Translations under genes and position numbers: made by a program
Source of the DNA: JANQOH01 sp965201115
GTDB lineage: Bacteria > Pseudomonadota > Alphaproteobacteria > UBA7887
Assembly (NCBI GenBank): GCA_965201115.1
Contig: OZ241745.1
Span: forward strand, 2,170,001 to 2,234,000
Length of the DNA stretch: 64,000 nucleotides
Direction of reading: 5' to 3'
Part shown: in pieces, positions 30,635-39,243 of the stretch
Layout: each line of letters opens with the position of its first letter
Numbering within the stretch: position 1 is the first letter of the stretch
Notes under the pieces: model-generated
Databases searched by the model: none
What the model was told of the DNA's origin: nothing
Seen by the model: the letters and a program-made list of their open reading frames with translations, nothing else

Positions 30635-31330
30635 ATGACGCCGCTCTCGCCCGAAGAATGGCAGGCGGTCGCGCTCAGCCTTCGCGTCGCGGCGTGGTGC
30701 GCCGTCGGCAGCCTGCCGTTCGGCCTCGCCGCCGCGTGGCTGCTGGCGCGCCGCGATTTCCCCGGCAAGATACTGTTCGATGGCGCGGTGCATTTGCCGC
30801 TGGTGTTGCCGCCGGTGGTGGTGGGCTATGCGCTGCTCGTGCTGCTCGGCCGGCGGGGCGTTCTCGGCGGGCCGCTCCACGACATGTTCGGCGTGTCGGT
30901 CGCGTTCTCGTGGCAGGGCGCCGCGGTCGCGTCGGCCGTTATGGGCTTTCCGCTGATGGTGCGCGCCATCCGGCTGTCGCTGGAGAACGTCGATCGGGGG
31001 CTCGAGGCGGCGGCGCGAACCCTCGGCGCGAGCCGCGCCGACGTGTTCCGCACCGTCACGCTGCCGCTGATCTTTCCCGGCCTGCTGGCGGGGTTCGTGC
31101 TGTCGTTCGCGCGCAGCCTGGGCGAGTTCGGCGCGACGATTACGTTCGTGTCGAACATCCCCGGCGAAACGCGCACCCTGCCGCTGGCGGTCTATGGCTA
31201 CACGCAAACCCCCGGGGGCGAGGCGGCGGCGCTGCGCTTGGCGCTGGTCTCGGTCGCGCTGGCGTTCGCCGCGCTGTTCGTTTCCGAATGGCTCGCGCGC
31301 CGCGCCCGTGCGCGCCTGCGCGGCCGATGA
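30635..31330 (+). CDS. modB: Molybdate ABC transporter, permease
   Basis: A 231-residue inner-membrane protein with about five hydrophobic helices. The ABC-coupling EAA loop is EAAARTLGASRADVFRTVTL, and LPLVLPPVVVGYALLVLLGR and SLGEFGATITFVSNIPGETR are diagnostic for ModB. It forms the membrane channel with ModC as ATPase. Confidence 0.95.
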   Translation: MTPLSPEEWQAVALSLRVAAWCAVGSLPFGLAAAWLLARRDFPGKILFDGAVHLPLVLPPVVVGYALLVLLGRRGVLGGPLHDMFGVSVAFSWQGAAVASAVMGFPLMVRAIRLSLENVDRGLEAAARTLGASRADVFRTVTLPLIFPGLLAGFVLSFARSLGEFGATITFVSNIPGETRTLPLAVYGYTQTPGGEAAALRLALVSVALAFAALFVSEWLARRARARLRGR

Positions 31331-31360
31331 GCCCCGCGGGCGCGCGGGCGCCCCGCCGGC

Positions 31361-32467
31361 ATGGCGCCGATGCTTGAAGTGTCGGCGGAGGATCGCCTCG
31401 GCGCGTTCGCGCTCGAGGTTGCGTTCGCGGCGCCGGGGGGCGGAGCCGCCGCGTTGTTCGGGCGCTCCGGCTCGGGCAAGACCACGGTGTTGAACGTTAT
31501 CGCCGGCCTTCGCCGCCCGCGCCGCGGGCGCGTGGCCCTCGACGGGCGGACGCTGCTTGATACCGCCCGCGGCGTCGATCTCCCGCCCGAACGGCGCCGC
31601 GTGGGCTATGTGTTTCAGGACGGGCGGCTTTTCCCGCATCTCGATGTGCGCGGCAACCTCGAATACGGCCTCCGGCGCGCCGGCGCGCGGCGCGGGCGGG
31701 CCGCGTTCGACGGCGTGGTCGAGCTGCTCGGCATCGGCGGGCTGTTGCGCCGCCGCCCGGCGACGCTGTCGGGCGGCGAGCGCCAGCGCGCGGCGATCGG
31801 CCGCGCCCTGCTCGCAAGCCCCGATCTGCTGTTGATGGACGAGCCGCTGGCGGCGCTCGACGAACCGCGCAAGGCCGAGGTGCTGCCTTTCATCGAGCGC
31901 CTCTGCCGCGAGGTGCGCACGCCGATCGTCTATGTGAGCCACGCGGTGGACGAGGTGCTGCGCATCGCCGACACGGTGGTGCTGATGGACGCGGGCAGGG
32001 TCGCCGCGGCGGGGCCGGCGGCCGACATCGCCAGCCGCCTCGACGAAGCGGGGTTTGCCGATCTCGCCGACGCGGGAACGGTGTTTCAGGCCACGGTGGC
32101 GGCGCACGACGCGCAGCACATGTTGACGCGCCTCGACACGCCGCTCGGTCCGCTGCTGGTGGCGCGCCTCGACCGGGCGGCCGGCGAGGCGGTGCGCGTC
32201 CGCCTGCGCGCGCGCGACGTCGCGCTCTCGCTGGCGCCGCCCGAGCGCGTGAGCGTTCTCAATATCGTGGAGGGGCGCGCGGCGGCGCTGGACCGGCGCG
32301 CGAGCGGCGTGGTTTCCGTGACCGTGGAGACCGCCTCCGGCGCCCGCCTGCGCGCCGACATCACCCGTCTTGCCGCCGAGCGCCTCGCCCTCGCCCCCGG
32401 CGCCCGCGTCCACGCCCTCGTCAAGGCCGTCGCCGTCGAGCGCTTCCCCTGGCGGGCGCGGGGGTGA
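31361..32467 (+). CDS. modC: Molybdate ABC transporter, ATP-binding protein
   Basis: A 368-residue ATPase. Walker A GRSGSGKTT is at residues 34-42, the ABC signature is LSGGERQRAAIGRALL, Walker B is LLLMDEPLAALD and the switch His is in YVSHAVDEV. The C-terminal ~100 residues (ALSLAPPERVSVLNIVEG) form the Mop/TOBE-type domain that senses oxyanion. The start could also be Met4. It completes the modABC operon. Confidence 0.95.
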   Translation: MAPMLEVSAEDRLGAFALEVAFAAPGGGAAALFGRSGSGKTTVLNVIAGLRRPRRGRVALDGRTLLDTARGVDLPPERRRVGYVFQDGRLFPHLDVRGNLEYGLRRAGARRGRAAFDGVVELLGIGGLLRRRPATLSGGERQRAAIGRALLASPDLLLMDEPLAALDEPRKAEVLPFIERLCREVRTPIVYVSHAVDEVLRIADTVVLMDAGRVAAAGPAADIASRLDEAGFADLADAGTVFQATVAAHDAQHMLTRLDTPLGPLLVARLDRAAGEAVRVRLRARDVALSLAPPERVSVLNIVEGRAAALDRRASGVVSVTVETASGARLRADITRLAAERLALAPGARVHALVKAVAVERFPWRARG

Positions 32468-32635
32468 CCGGGCGGGGATTTCGCTCTCGCACCTCGGCGG
32501 GCGCTTCGTTCGCCGGCCGCGCAAGACGTTGACAGGGGCGGCGAGGCGGGGGAGTGTGGACGGAATGCATTCGCTTTGCGCGTCGGCGGGCGGCGTCTCG
32601 TGGCGCCGCCGCCTGTGTTCGCCGGGAAGGCCGCA

Positions 32636-32935
32636 ATGACCTGCGATATCGACAACGAAGAAACCCGCCGGCTGGCCCGCGCGCTGGCGGAACCGACCGG
32701 CGAAAACGCTTGCGAAGCTGTCTCCGCCGCGCTCCGCAAGCGCCCTGAGCGCGAAACGCGGAAGCGGAGCGTGGAGCGCCGTCTGCGCGAAATGCGCGCC
32801 ATTGCGAAGCGCTGCGCGGCGCTGATGGGGCCGGACGGGCCGGGCTCCCGGGACATCGACGCTCTGCTCTACGACGAACGGGGTCTGCCTGTTCGCGGGG
32901 GCGATTTCGCCCTCACCGGCATCGAGCCGGCGTGA
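32636..32935 (+). CDS. VapB-like antitoxin (PSK-type), orphan
   Basis: A 99-residue protein resembling the PSK/Rv0623 type of VapB antitoxins: DNEETRRLARALAEPTGENA, EAVSAALRKRPERET, RAIAKRCAALMG and a toxin-wrapping tail DIDALLYDERGLPV. Such genes normally precede a vapC PIN-domain RNase with a few bases' overlap. Here the next gene, 55 bases on, encodes a TPP enzyme, so no toxin is present. It may be a leftover or an independent regulator. Confidence 0.75.
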   Translation: MTCDIDNEETRRLARALAEPTGENACEAVSAALRKRPERETRKRSVERRLREMRAIAKRCAALMGPDGPGSRDIDALLYDERGLPVRGGDFALTGIEPA

Positions 32936-32990
32936 CGCCGTAGCGCGCCGGCGCGGCGGGCGCCCCGGCCCCGGACATGGAGACCGAGCG

Positions 32991-34691
32991 ATGAGCGACT
33001 CCCCCGCGCCGCGGACGGGCGGCGAAATACTGGCCGACGCGCTGGCGCTGCACGGCGTGGAAACCGTGTTTTGCGTGCCGGGCGAAAGCTATCTGGCGGC
33101 GCTCGACGCGCTTTACGGAGCGCGCAACCGCATCGATGTCGTAACCTGCCGGCAAGAGGGCGGGGCCGCGTTCATGGCCGAGGCTTACGGCAAGGCGACG
33201 GGGAAGCCCGGCGTCTGTTTCGTCACGCGCGGGCCGGGCGCGTGCAACGCCTCCATCGGCGTGCATGTCGCCATGCAGGATTCGACGCCGATGGTGCTGT
33301 TCGTCGGGCAGGTCGCGCGCGGCGCCGCCGGGCGCGAGGGCTTTCAGGAAATCGACTACCGGCAAATGTTCCCGTATCCGGTCGCGAAGCTCGCGCTGCA
33401 AATCGACGAGGCGCGGCGTATCCCCGAACTCGTCCACCGCGCGTTCCGCGTCGCGGCGTCGGGGCGGCAGGGGCCGGTCGTCGTAGCGCTGCCGGAAGAC
33501 ATGCTGCGCGAGACCGCGACCGTGGACGACGGCCGCCCTTGCGAAGCGGTGCGTCCGCATCCCGCGCCGGAAGCGATGGCGGCGCTGCGCGAGGCGCTCG
33601 CCGCGTCGGAGCGGCCGCTGCTGATTTTGGGCGGCTCGGGGTGGAGCGCGCGGGCATGCGCCGACATCCGCGCCTTCGCCGAGGCGAACGCGCTTCCCGC
33701 ATGCGTCTCGTTCCGGCGGCAAGACCTGTTCGACAACATGCACGCCAATTACGCCGGCGATCTTTCGACTTCGGCCGACCCGAAACTCGTCGCGCGGTTT
33801 CGCGAGGCGGACCTGCTCATTGTCGCCGGCGCGCGGCTGGGGGAGATTACGACCGGGGGCTATACGACCCTCGAGACGCCGGCGCCGCGGCGCACGCTTG
33901 TCCACGTCTATCCCGAAGCCGAGGAGCTGGGGCGGGTGTTTCAGCCCGCGCTTTCGATAGCGGCCGGGGCGGCGGCGTTCGCGCGCGCGGCGCGCGCGCT
34001 GGCGCCGACCGATGGCGCGCGCCGCGCGGAGTGGCTGCGGGCCGCGCGCGCCGACTACATCGCCAATCTGAAGCCCCGGAGGTTCGGGGGCGCGGTGGAT
34101 ATGGCCGCCATCGCGGTCGCCGCGCAGGCAGCGCTGCCCGAAGATACGATCGTCACGGTGGACGCCGGAAATTTCTCCGGCTGGCCGCAGAGGTTTTGGC
34201 GCTTCCGCGCATATCCATCGGAGCTCGGCCCGACAGCGGGGGCGATGGGATACGGCGTCCCCGCCGGTATCGCGGCGAAAATCGCGCACCCGGAGCGCTG
34301 CGTCGTGACTTTCGTCGGCGACGGCGGCTTCCTCATGACGGGGCAGGAGCTCGCAACGGCGGTCCACCGCGGCGCCGCGGTCATCGTCGTCGTGGTGAAC
34401 AACGGGGCGTTCGGGACGATTCGCATGCATCAGGAGCGCGACTATCCCGGCCGGCCCATCGCGACCGATTTGACGAACCCGGATTTCGCCGCGCTCGCGC
34501 GGGCCTACGGAGCGCACGGGGAAACGGTGCGCGCCACCGCCGGGTTCGCGCCGGCGCTGGCCCGCGCGCGCGCCTCGGGCAAGCCCGCGGTTATCGAAGT
34601 CCGCCTCGATCTCGAAACGATCACGACGCGCGCAACGCTCTCGGAAATCCGCGCCCGCGGCGAAGCCCGGCGGGCGCGCGGCGCCGCGTAG
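32991..34691 (+). CDS. Thiamine-pyrophosphate enzyme (acetolactate synthase-like)
   Basis: A 566-residue enzyme with the three-domain POX fold. The N-terminal PYR domain has FCVPGESYLAALDAL and the catalytic Glu in RQEGGAAFMAEAYG; the middle domain has LGGSGWSARA; the C-terminal PP domain has the TPP/Mg motif GDGGFLMTGQELATA followed by VVNNGAFGTIR. It resembles acetolactate synthase large subunits, but no small subunit gene is adjacent. It could be a decarboxylase or carboligase of another pathway. GAGACC and GCGATG frame the start. Confidence 0.88.
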   Translation: MSDSPAPRTGGEILADALALHGVETVFCVPGESYLAALDALYGARNRIDVVTCRQEGGAAFMAEAYGKATGKPGVCFVTRGPGACNASIGVHVAMQDSTPMVLFVGQVARGAAGREGFQEIDYRQMFPYPVAKLALQIDEARRIPELVHRAFRVAASGRQGPVVVALPEDMLRETATVDDGRPCEAVRPHPAPEAMAALREALAASERPLLILGGSGWSARACADIRAFAEANALPACVSFRRQDLFDNMHANYAGDLSTSADPKLVARFREADLLIVAGARLGEITTGGYTTLETPAPRRTLVHVYPEAEELGRVFQPALSIAAGAAAFARAARALAPTDGARRAEWLRAARADYIANLKPRRFGGAVDMAAIAVAAQAALPEDTIVTVDAGNFSGWPQRFWRFRAYPSELGPTAGAMGYGVPAGIAAKIAHPERCVVTFVGDGGFLMTGQELATAVHRGAAVIVVVVNNGAFGTIRMHQERDYPGRPIATDLTNPDFAALARAYGAHGETVRATAGFAPALARARASGKPAVIEVRLDLETITTRATLSEIRARGEARRARGAA

Positions 34692-34992
34692 CCTCGGCGC
34701 GCGGCCCTGTCCGGGGCGCGCGCGCTATATCGGGAGCTCCGGTTCCCCGAGCCGCCGCACCCGGTCCGGATACCGCTGCATCGCGGGCGATGACGCCGCT
34801 TGCGGCGTCCGCGGCGGCATCCGCCATGTCGGCCTCGGCGGGCAATCCCGGCGCATCGACGATTTGCGCCTTGAACGCCAGGCCGTCCGATGAAAACGCA
34901 GCGCTCAATTCAAGCCAGTCGGCGGCAAGATCGGGATTCGACGGGCCGCCGCGAAGGAACTCGTCAACCGGAAGATAGAGCACGCCGCTCAT
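34621..34992 (-). pseudogene. Truncated partner of the ParB-like gene
   Basis: The frame begins with a credible N-terminus (MSGVLYLPVDEFLRGGPSNP, then DLAADWLELSAAFSSDG) coupled to the ParB-like gene by ATGA. After about 75 residues it turns into low-complexity Ala/Arg sequence that runs antisense into the 3' end of the TPP enzyme gene. The 5' part is AT-richer than what follows. The most likely reading is a gene whose 3' end has been lost, with the frame continuing by chance. No functional domain was recognised in what remains. Confidence 0.6.
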
Positions 34993-36146
34993 TCGGGATC
35001 GGACAGTTCCGCGTTCGCCTTTTCTCTCATCCGCCCGACAACCGATTGCGCCGTCTCGGAAACATCCTCGGCTATGCCCATGAGCCCATCGGTCCGACCG
35101 TCGAAGCCACGCAGATTGTTGGACGCAATGCGAATTTCGCTCCGGGCCTTGACCAGCGCATCGCGAAATTTCCGTTCCGCGGAGCCCGCGCTGGCAAAGG
35201 CTTCGGAAAGCGATCCGGTCGCCCGGAGCGCTTCCAGGCCCTCGGCGCTATCGAGCGCCTCGCCCAATTCCTTCACGTGCGGGTTCTGCGATTGAACCAC
35301 GGGATCGATGTCGTTTTCGCGCGAACCGTACAGCCATTGCAGGACCTCGCGCAATTCGCCCAGACGTTCCCGCGGTACCGGGCGTGCCTGCGGATCGAGA
35401 CGGGTCCAGCTCGAGCCGAGACCCAGAAACCGCACGTAGGGCGCGCGCGACAGGGCTGTATAAAAATGGGAAAAGTTCAGGCGCGGGCTTGCGCGGTCGG
35501 CGAGATGGAAAACGCCCTCTTGTTCCGCCTGGTCCAGCACGTAGATGGCGTTGACCATGCGCTTGACGGTGTCGTGGCGGTCGCCGATGCGGGCGGCGAT
35601 GTCTGGCAGCGCCGCGCCGCCGGCGCGATACCATTCGGCGGCGAATTTCGCCTTGGCGTAGGAATCCCACTTGGCCGCGCCGTTGATGTGCTTGAAGCCG
35701 ATGAAGGAATGCGCTTCGCCGCGCTCGGCGACGCGATATACCGACACCCGATCGAGCGTGCGGCGGCGTTCGCCCGTAATTTCCGGAACGGATATACGGA
35801 AGCGCGTTCGTTCGGCAACGTCCGCCGCGAGGCCCCGCTCCCGGAACAGCCGTATCGCCGCGAGGCGGCGGTTGCCTTCAAGCACCGTAAGGCGGTCGCC
35901 CCCCGCCAAAACGATGAGCGGCTCGATATCGAGATAGCCGTTGGCCGCGATCGACTGGAGCAGCTCGCCGAGGTCTTCCCCGCGGTAAAGCCGGGCGACG
36001 ATATCGACGTCGGTTGTTCCGCCTTCGCGGCCCGCCAGCCGCGGGTTTTGGCGGTCGAGCGCCAGCCGCTCGACCGCCACTCGCGCCGCCGCGCGCAGCG
36101 GGATTTCCACTTGCGCGGGGCCGCCGCGATTTGCCGCGTCCGTCAT
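34989..36146 (-). CDS. ParB/Srx N-terminal domain protein
   Basis: A 385-residue protein. The ParB-like part covers residues 20-120: LALDRQNPRLAG, LLQSIAANGYLDIEPLIVL and the nucleotide-binding VLEGNRRLAAIRLF, followed by helices with INGAAKWDSYAKAKFAAEWY. It is not a typical chromosome ParB: no ParA lies next to it and the C-terminal dimer domain is absent. Related stand-alone ParB-like proteins occur in mobile islands and two-gene modules. The downstream coupled gene is truncated. Function unknown; a nucleotide-dependent DNA-binding or nuclease role is inferred. Confidence 0.75.
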   Translation of the reverse strand: MTDAANRGGPAQVEIPLRAAARVAVERLALDRQNPRLAGREGGTTDVDIVARLYRGEDLGELLQSIAANGYLDIEPLIVLAGGDRLTVLEGNRRLAAIRLFRERGLAADVAERTRFRISVPEITGERRRTLDRVSVYRVAERGEAHSFIGFKHINGAAKWDSYAKAKFAAEWYRAGGAALPDIAARIGDRHDTVKRMVNAIYVLDQAEQEGVFHLADRASPRLNFSHFYTALSRAPYVRFLGLGSSWTRLDPQARPVPRERLGELREVLQWLYGSRENDIDPVVQSQNPHVKELGEALDSAEGLEALRATGSLSEAFASAGSAERKFRDALVKARSEIRIASNNLRGFDGRTDGLMGIAEDVSETAQSVVGRMREKANAELSDPE

Positions 36147-36206
36147 CGCCTGCGCCGAGGGCAGAGGGCGGCGGGCGGCCGCGCGGCCCGCCCGCCGACG
36201 GCGCCG

Positions 36207-37337
36207 TCAGTCCAGATAGCCGTATTCGCCCCAGAGCTTGTAGTCTTCGCGGAAGGCCTTGAGCGAGGCCCAGACGCGGGCGAAATCCTCGTTGGCGGCG
36301 GCTTCTTCCTCGGCCACCTCGGTCCACGCGGCCTCAAGCGCCTGGAGGATATCGTCGGGCCAGCGGTGGAAGGTCACGCCCGCGGCCTGGAGCTTCGCCA
36401 TCGCGCCGAACTGGATCGCTTCGCCCTCCGCGTAACCGCGCAGCATGCTTTCCTTGCACACGGCGTTGACGATCTCGCGCTGCCAATCGGTCAGCCCGTT
36501 CCAGTTCTCGAGGTTGACGATCAGCTCGCCCATGCTGACGGGCTGGTGCCAGCCGGGGAAGTAATAATGCTTGGCGATCTCGTGGAAGCCGAGATCGAGG
36601 TCGATCGCCGGCATCGAGAACTCGGTGGCGTCGATGGTGCCGAGCTCGAGGGCCGGGTAAATGTCGCCGCCGGCCAGCAGCTGGGTAGAGACGCCGAGCT
36701 TCTCCATCACCTTCGCGCCGAGGCCGAAGAAACGCATCTTCAGGCCCTTGAGGTCGTCGATCGTTTCGACCGGCTCGCGGAACCAGCCCGAGCCCTCGGG
36801 CGACAGCAGGTTGCAGGGCTGCCCGTGGATATTGTGGGCGTGGTAGAGCTCCTCGAACAACTCCTGCCCGCCCCCGTAAAACATCCACGCCAGCGCCTCG
36901 CCGGCGTTGGGGCCGAACGGGACGGCGGTAAAGAACTGTATGGCCGGTATCTTGCCCGCCCAGTAGCCCGCGGCCGACCAGCCGACATCGACCGAGCCGT
37001 TCGACACGGCGTCGAAAATCTCGAACGGCGGGACCAAGGCGCCCGGTTCGAAAAACTTGAACTCCATCGTGCCGCCGGAGAGCGCGGCGATGCGCTCTTC
37101 GATCAGACGGCCCTGGGTGCCGAGCTGGACCGTTTCGCCGGGAAACGCGCTCGCCATCTTCCAGCGTACGGTCTTGCCGGGCGCGGGCGCCGCGGCCTGT
37201 TCGGCGGGCGCGCCGGCGTCGGTTCCGCCGGCGCCGCCCGTATCGGCGTCGCGGTCCTTGCCGCCGAGCGCAAACATGCCGATCAGCGCGCCGACGATCA
37301 GCCCGGCGACGCCTACCGCAATCGTACTTGCCTTCAT
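36207..37337 (-). CDS. TRAP transporter substrate-binding protein (DctP/TakP-like)
   Basis: A 376-residue periplasmic protein. It has a hydrophobic N-terminus (TIAVGVAGLIVGALIGMFAL) and a low-complexity linker, then the DctP fold: VRWKMASAFPGETVQLG, FFEPGALVPPFEIFDAV, DDLKGLKMRFFGLGAKVMEK and the conserved ATEFSMPAIDLDLGF. The sequence type resembles TakP-like proteins that bind 2-oxo acids. No DctQ or DctM membrane genes are present within the window, so it either uses components encoded elsewhere or serves as an orphan receptor. GGAGGA precedes the ATG. Confidence 0.88.
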   Translation of the reverse strand: MKASTIAVGVAGLIVGALIGMFALGGKDRDADTGGAGGTDAGAPAEQAAAPAPGKTVRWKMASAFPGETVQLGTQGRLIEERIAALSGGTMEFKFFEPGALVPPFEIFDAVSNGSVDVGWSAAGYWAGKIPAIQFFTAVPFGPNAGEALAWMFYGGGQELFEELYHAHNIHGQPCNLLSPEGSGWFREPVETIDDLKGLKMRFFGLGAKVMEKLGVSTQLLAGGDIYPALELGTIDATEFSMPAIDLDLGFHEIAKHYYFPGWHQPVSMGELIVNLENWNGLTDWQREIVNAVCKESMLRGYAEGEAIQFGAMAKLQAAGVTFHRWPDDILQALEAAWTEVAEEEAAANEDFARVWASLKAFREDYKLWGEYGYLD

Positions 37338-37432
37338 GATATCCTCCCGTGTGGGCAGCGCTCCGCATGCCGCCTGTCGGCGGCTACGATACGCAAATCG
37401 CGGCGGCAAGCCAACGCGCGTAGCGCAGGCGC

Positions 37433-38377
37433 TCAGTAGCCGCGCGCGGGATCGACGACGTTGCGCGGCGCCAGCCCCGCCCGCACGCGCCGCAGGTTGG
37501 CGACGATTTGCGCCGCCGCCGTTTCCGGGATTACCCAGCCGGCGACATGCGGCGTGAGGGTTATGCGCGGATGCCGCCAAAGCGGGCTCGACGGCGGCAG
37601 CGGCTCGGTCCGGCACACATCGAGCCACGCGCCCGCGAGCCGGCCCGAATCGATGGCGGCGAGCAGGTCGTCTTCGTTTTGGCAGCCGCCGCGCGCCGCG
37701 TTCACGACCCAAGCCCCGCGCGGCAGGCGCGCGAAAAGCTCCGCGTCCAAAATGCCCCCGGTCTCGCGCGTCAGCGGCAGCAGGCATACCAGAATGTCCG
37801 TGCGCGCCAGAAACGCCGGCAGGCCGCCGGAGCCGAAATACACCGGGATGCCGAGCTCCGGATCCGGCGCCGGTCCGGCGTCCGCGCCCGCGCCGCGCCG
37901 CCACGCGGCGACCGGGAAGCCCAGCCCCGCGAGCGCTCCCGCGCAGGCGCGGCCGATCTCGCCCAGCCCCATGACGCCGATGCGCCGCGAGGCGGTGTCG
38001 CACGCCGGCAGCTGCCGCCACACTGCGCGCGCCTGAAGCGCGCGGTATTCGTCCATGCGCCGATGCGCGTGGAGCGCCGCCAGCAATACGTATTCGACCA
38101 TCTGCCGCGTCAGCGCCGGATCGACGAGGCGCACGACGGGGACATCGGGCAGGGCGCTGTCGGCGAAGACATGGTCGGCGCCGGCGCCGAGCGAAAACAC
38201 CGCCTTGAGCGCGGGAAACCGCACAAGCATCCCGGTCTCGGGCCGCCAGACGAGCGCCGCTTCGATGTCGGCCGCGCGCCCGGCGTCGGGCCAGACGCGC
38301 ACTTCCAGCTCCGGCGCATGCGCCGCCAGCGCCGCCCGCCACGCCGCCGCATCGTCGACCGCGCTCGCAAACAGCAT
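37433..38377 (-). CDS. D-isomer 2-hydroxyacid dehydrogenase (GhrA-like)
   Basis: A 314-residue NAD(P)H-dependent oxidoreductase, probably glyoxylate/hydroxypyruvate reductase. SLGAGADHVF is in the catalytic domain; the Rossmann motif is GVMGLGEIGRACAGAL; VNAARGG and the catalytic His in LTPHVAGW are present. Length fits the GhrA group. The ATG at 38377 is used; a GTG two codons upstream has a better-placed GGGAGGG and is a real alternative. It is divergent from the 38.5 kb membrane-protein genes. Confidence 0.88.
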   Translation of the reverse strand: MLFASAVDDAAAWRAALAAHAPELEVRVWPDAGRAADIEAALVWRPETGMLVRFPALKAVFSLGAGADHVFADSALPDVPVVRLVDPALTRQMVEYVLLAALHAHRRMDEYRALQARAVWRQLPACDTASRRIGVMGLGEIGRACAGALAGLGFPVAAWRRGAGADAGPAPDPELGIPVYFGSGGLPAFLARTDILVCLLPLTRETGGILDAELFARLPRGAWVVNAARGGCQNEDDLLAAIDSGRLAGAWLDVCRTEPLPPSSPLWRHPRITLTPHVAGWVIPETAAAQIVANLRRVRAGLAPRNVVDPARGY

Positions 38378-38506
38378 CGCCACCGCCTTGCCCTCCCGCT
38401 TCGCGAACAGTGCCAATCCGGGCGCGCCGGCGTCCACGCCGGCGTCCACGCTTCCCGGCGCGCGCGAACCTTGCCGTAGAAACGCGGCGGGGTTATAGCA
38501 TTCGCC

Positions 38507-39229
38507 ATGTTCCGGGAGTCGCTTTTCGCCGGCTTGGCGGCTTGGCGCCGCGCGGCAATACGCCTGACGGCAGGGCTGGCCTTCGCGCTGTTTCTCGTTT
38601 TCGCGGCCTGGGCGGCGATTGTCGCGGTCAGCCCCGACGGCGCGGCGACGATTGCGGCGTTCGCGCTGCTCGGCGGTCTCGCGGCGGCGGGGTGGTTCCG
38701 CTATTGCGGGCGGATCGTCTCCGGCGGGGCGGCGCGGCCGGGCGATTTGCTTGCCGGTTTCGCCCGGCCCTTGCGGGCTTGGACGGCGACGCTTCCGCCG
38801 CTCGCCGCGGTAGCCCTCCCGGCGCTGCTCGCGGAGCTCGTCCTGGCGCCGTGGCTCCCGCCGCTTGCGCGCTGCGCGCTGGCGGCGGCGGCGGCGCTTG
38901 CGATCGCGCCGTTCGCGCTGTCGCGCTCGTTCCCGGCGATGGCGCCGGACGCCCCCGGCGCGGCGGCGCCCGGCCCCGCATGGTTCGGCGGAATCGGCGC
39001 CGCGCTCGCCGTCGCCGCGGCCGCGGCGCCTGGCCCCGCCGCGTGGGCGCTGCTCGAGGGATACGCTATGGACAGCATTGCCGCCTCTTTGCCAATATCC
39101 GCGGCCTCTTGGAGTTTGGGCGCGGCGCGCCTTGCGGGCTTGGCGTGCGTGCTGTTGTCGGCGGCGGCGGCAAGTTGCGTCTGGGCCGCGGCTTGGGGGC
39201 GGCCGCAAGCCGCGGCGCCGGGGCGGTAA
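38507..39229 (+). CDS. Polytopic membrane protein
   Basis: A 240-residue protein made largely of hydrophobic Ala/Leu helices (about six), with charged loops such as RYCGRIVSGGAARPGD. No family was recognised. It is the first of three membrane-protein genes in a row; the following two carry GYF domains. A shared envelope function is suggested by the layout only. Confidence 0.65.
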   Translation: MFRESLFAGLAAWRRAAIRLTAGLAFALFLVFAAWAAIVAVSPDGAATIAAFALLGGLAAAGWFRYCGRIVSGGAARPGDLLAGFARPLRAWTATLPPLAAVALPALLAELVLAPWLPPLARCALAAAAALAIAPFALSRSFPAMAPDAPGAAAPGPAWFGGIGAALAVAAAAAPGPAAWALLEGYAMDSIAASLPISAASWSLGAARLAGLACVLLSAAAASCVWAAAWGRPQAAAPGR

Positions 39230-39243
39230 AGCGGGGAACAGCC

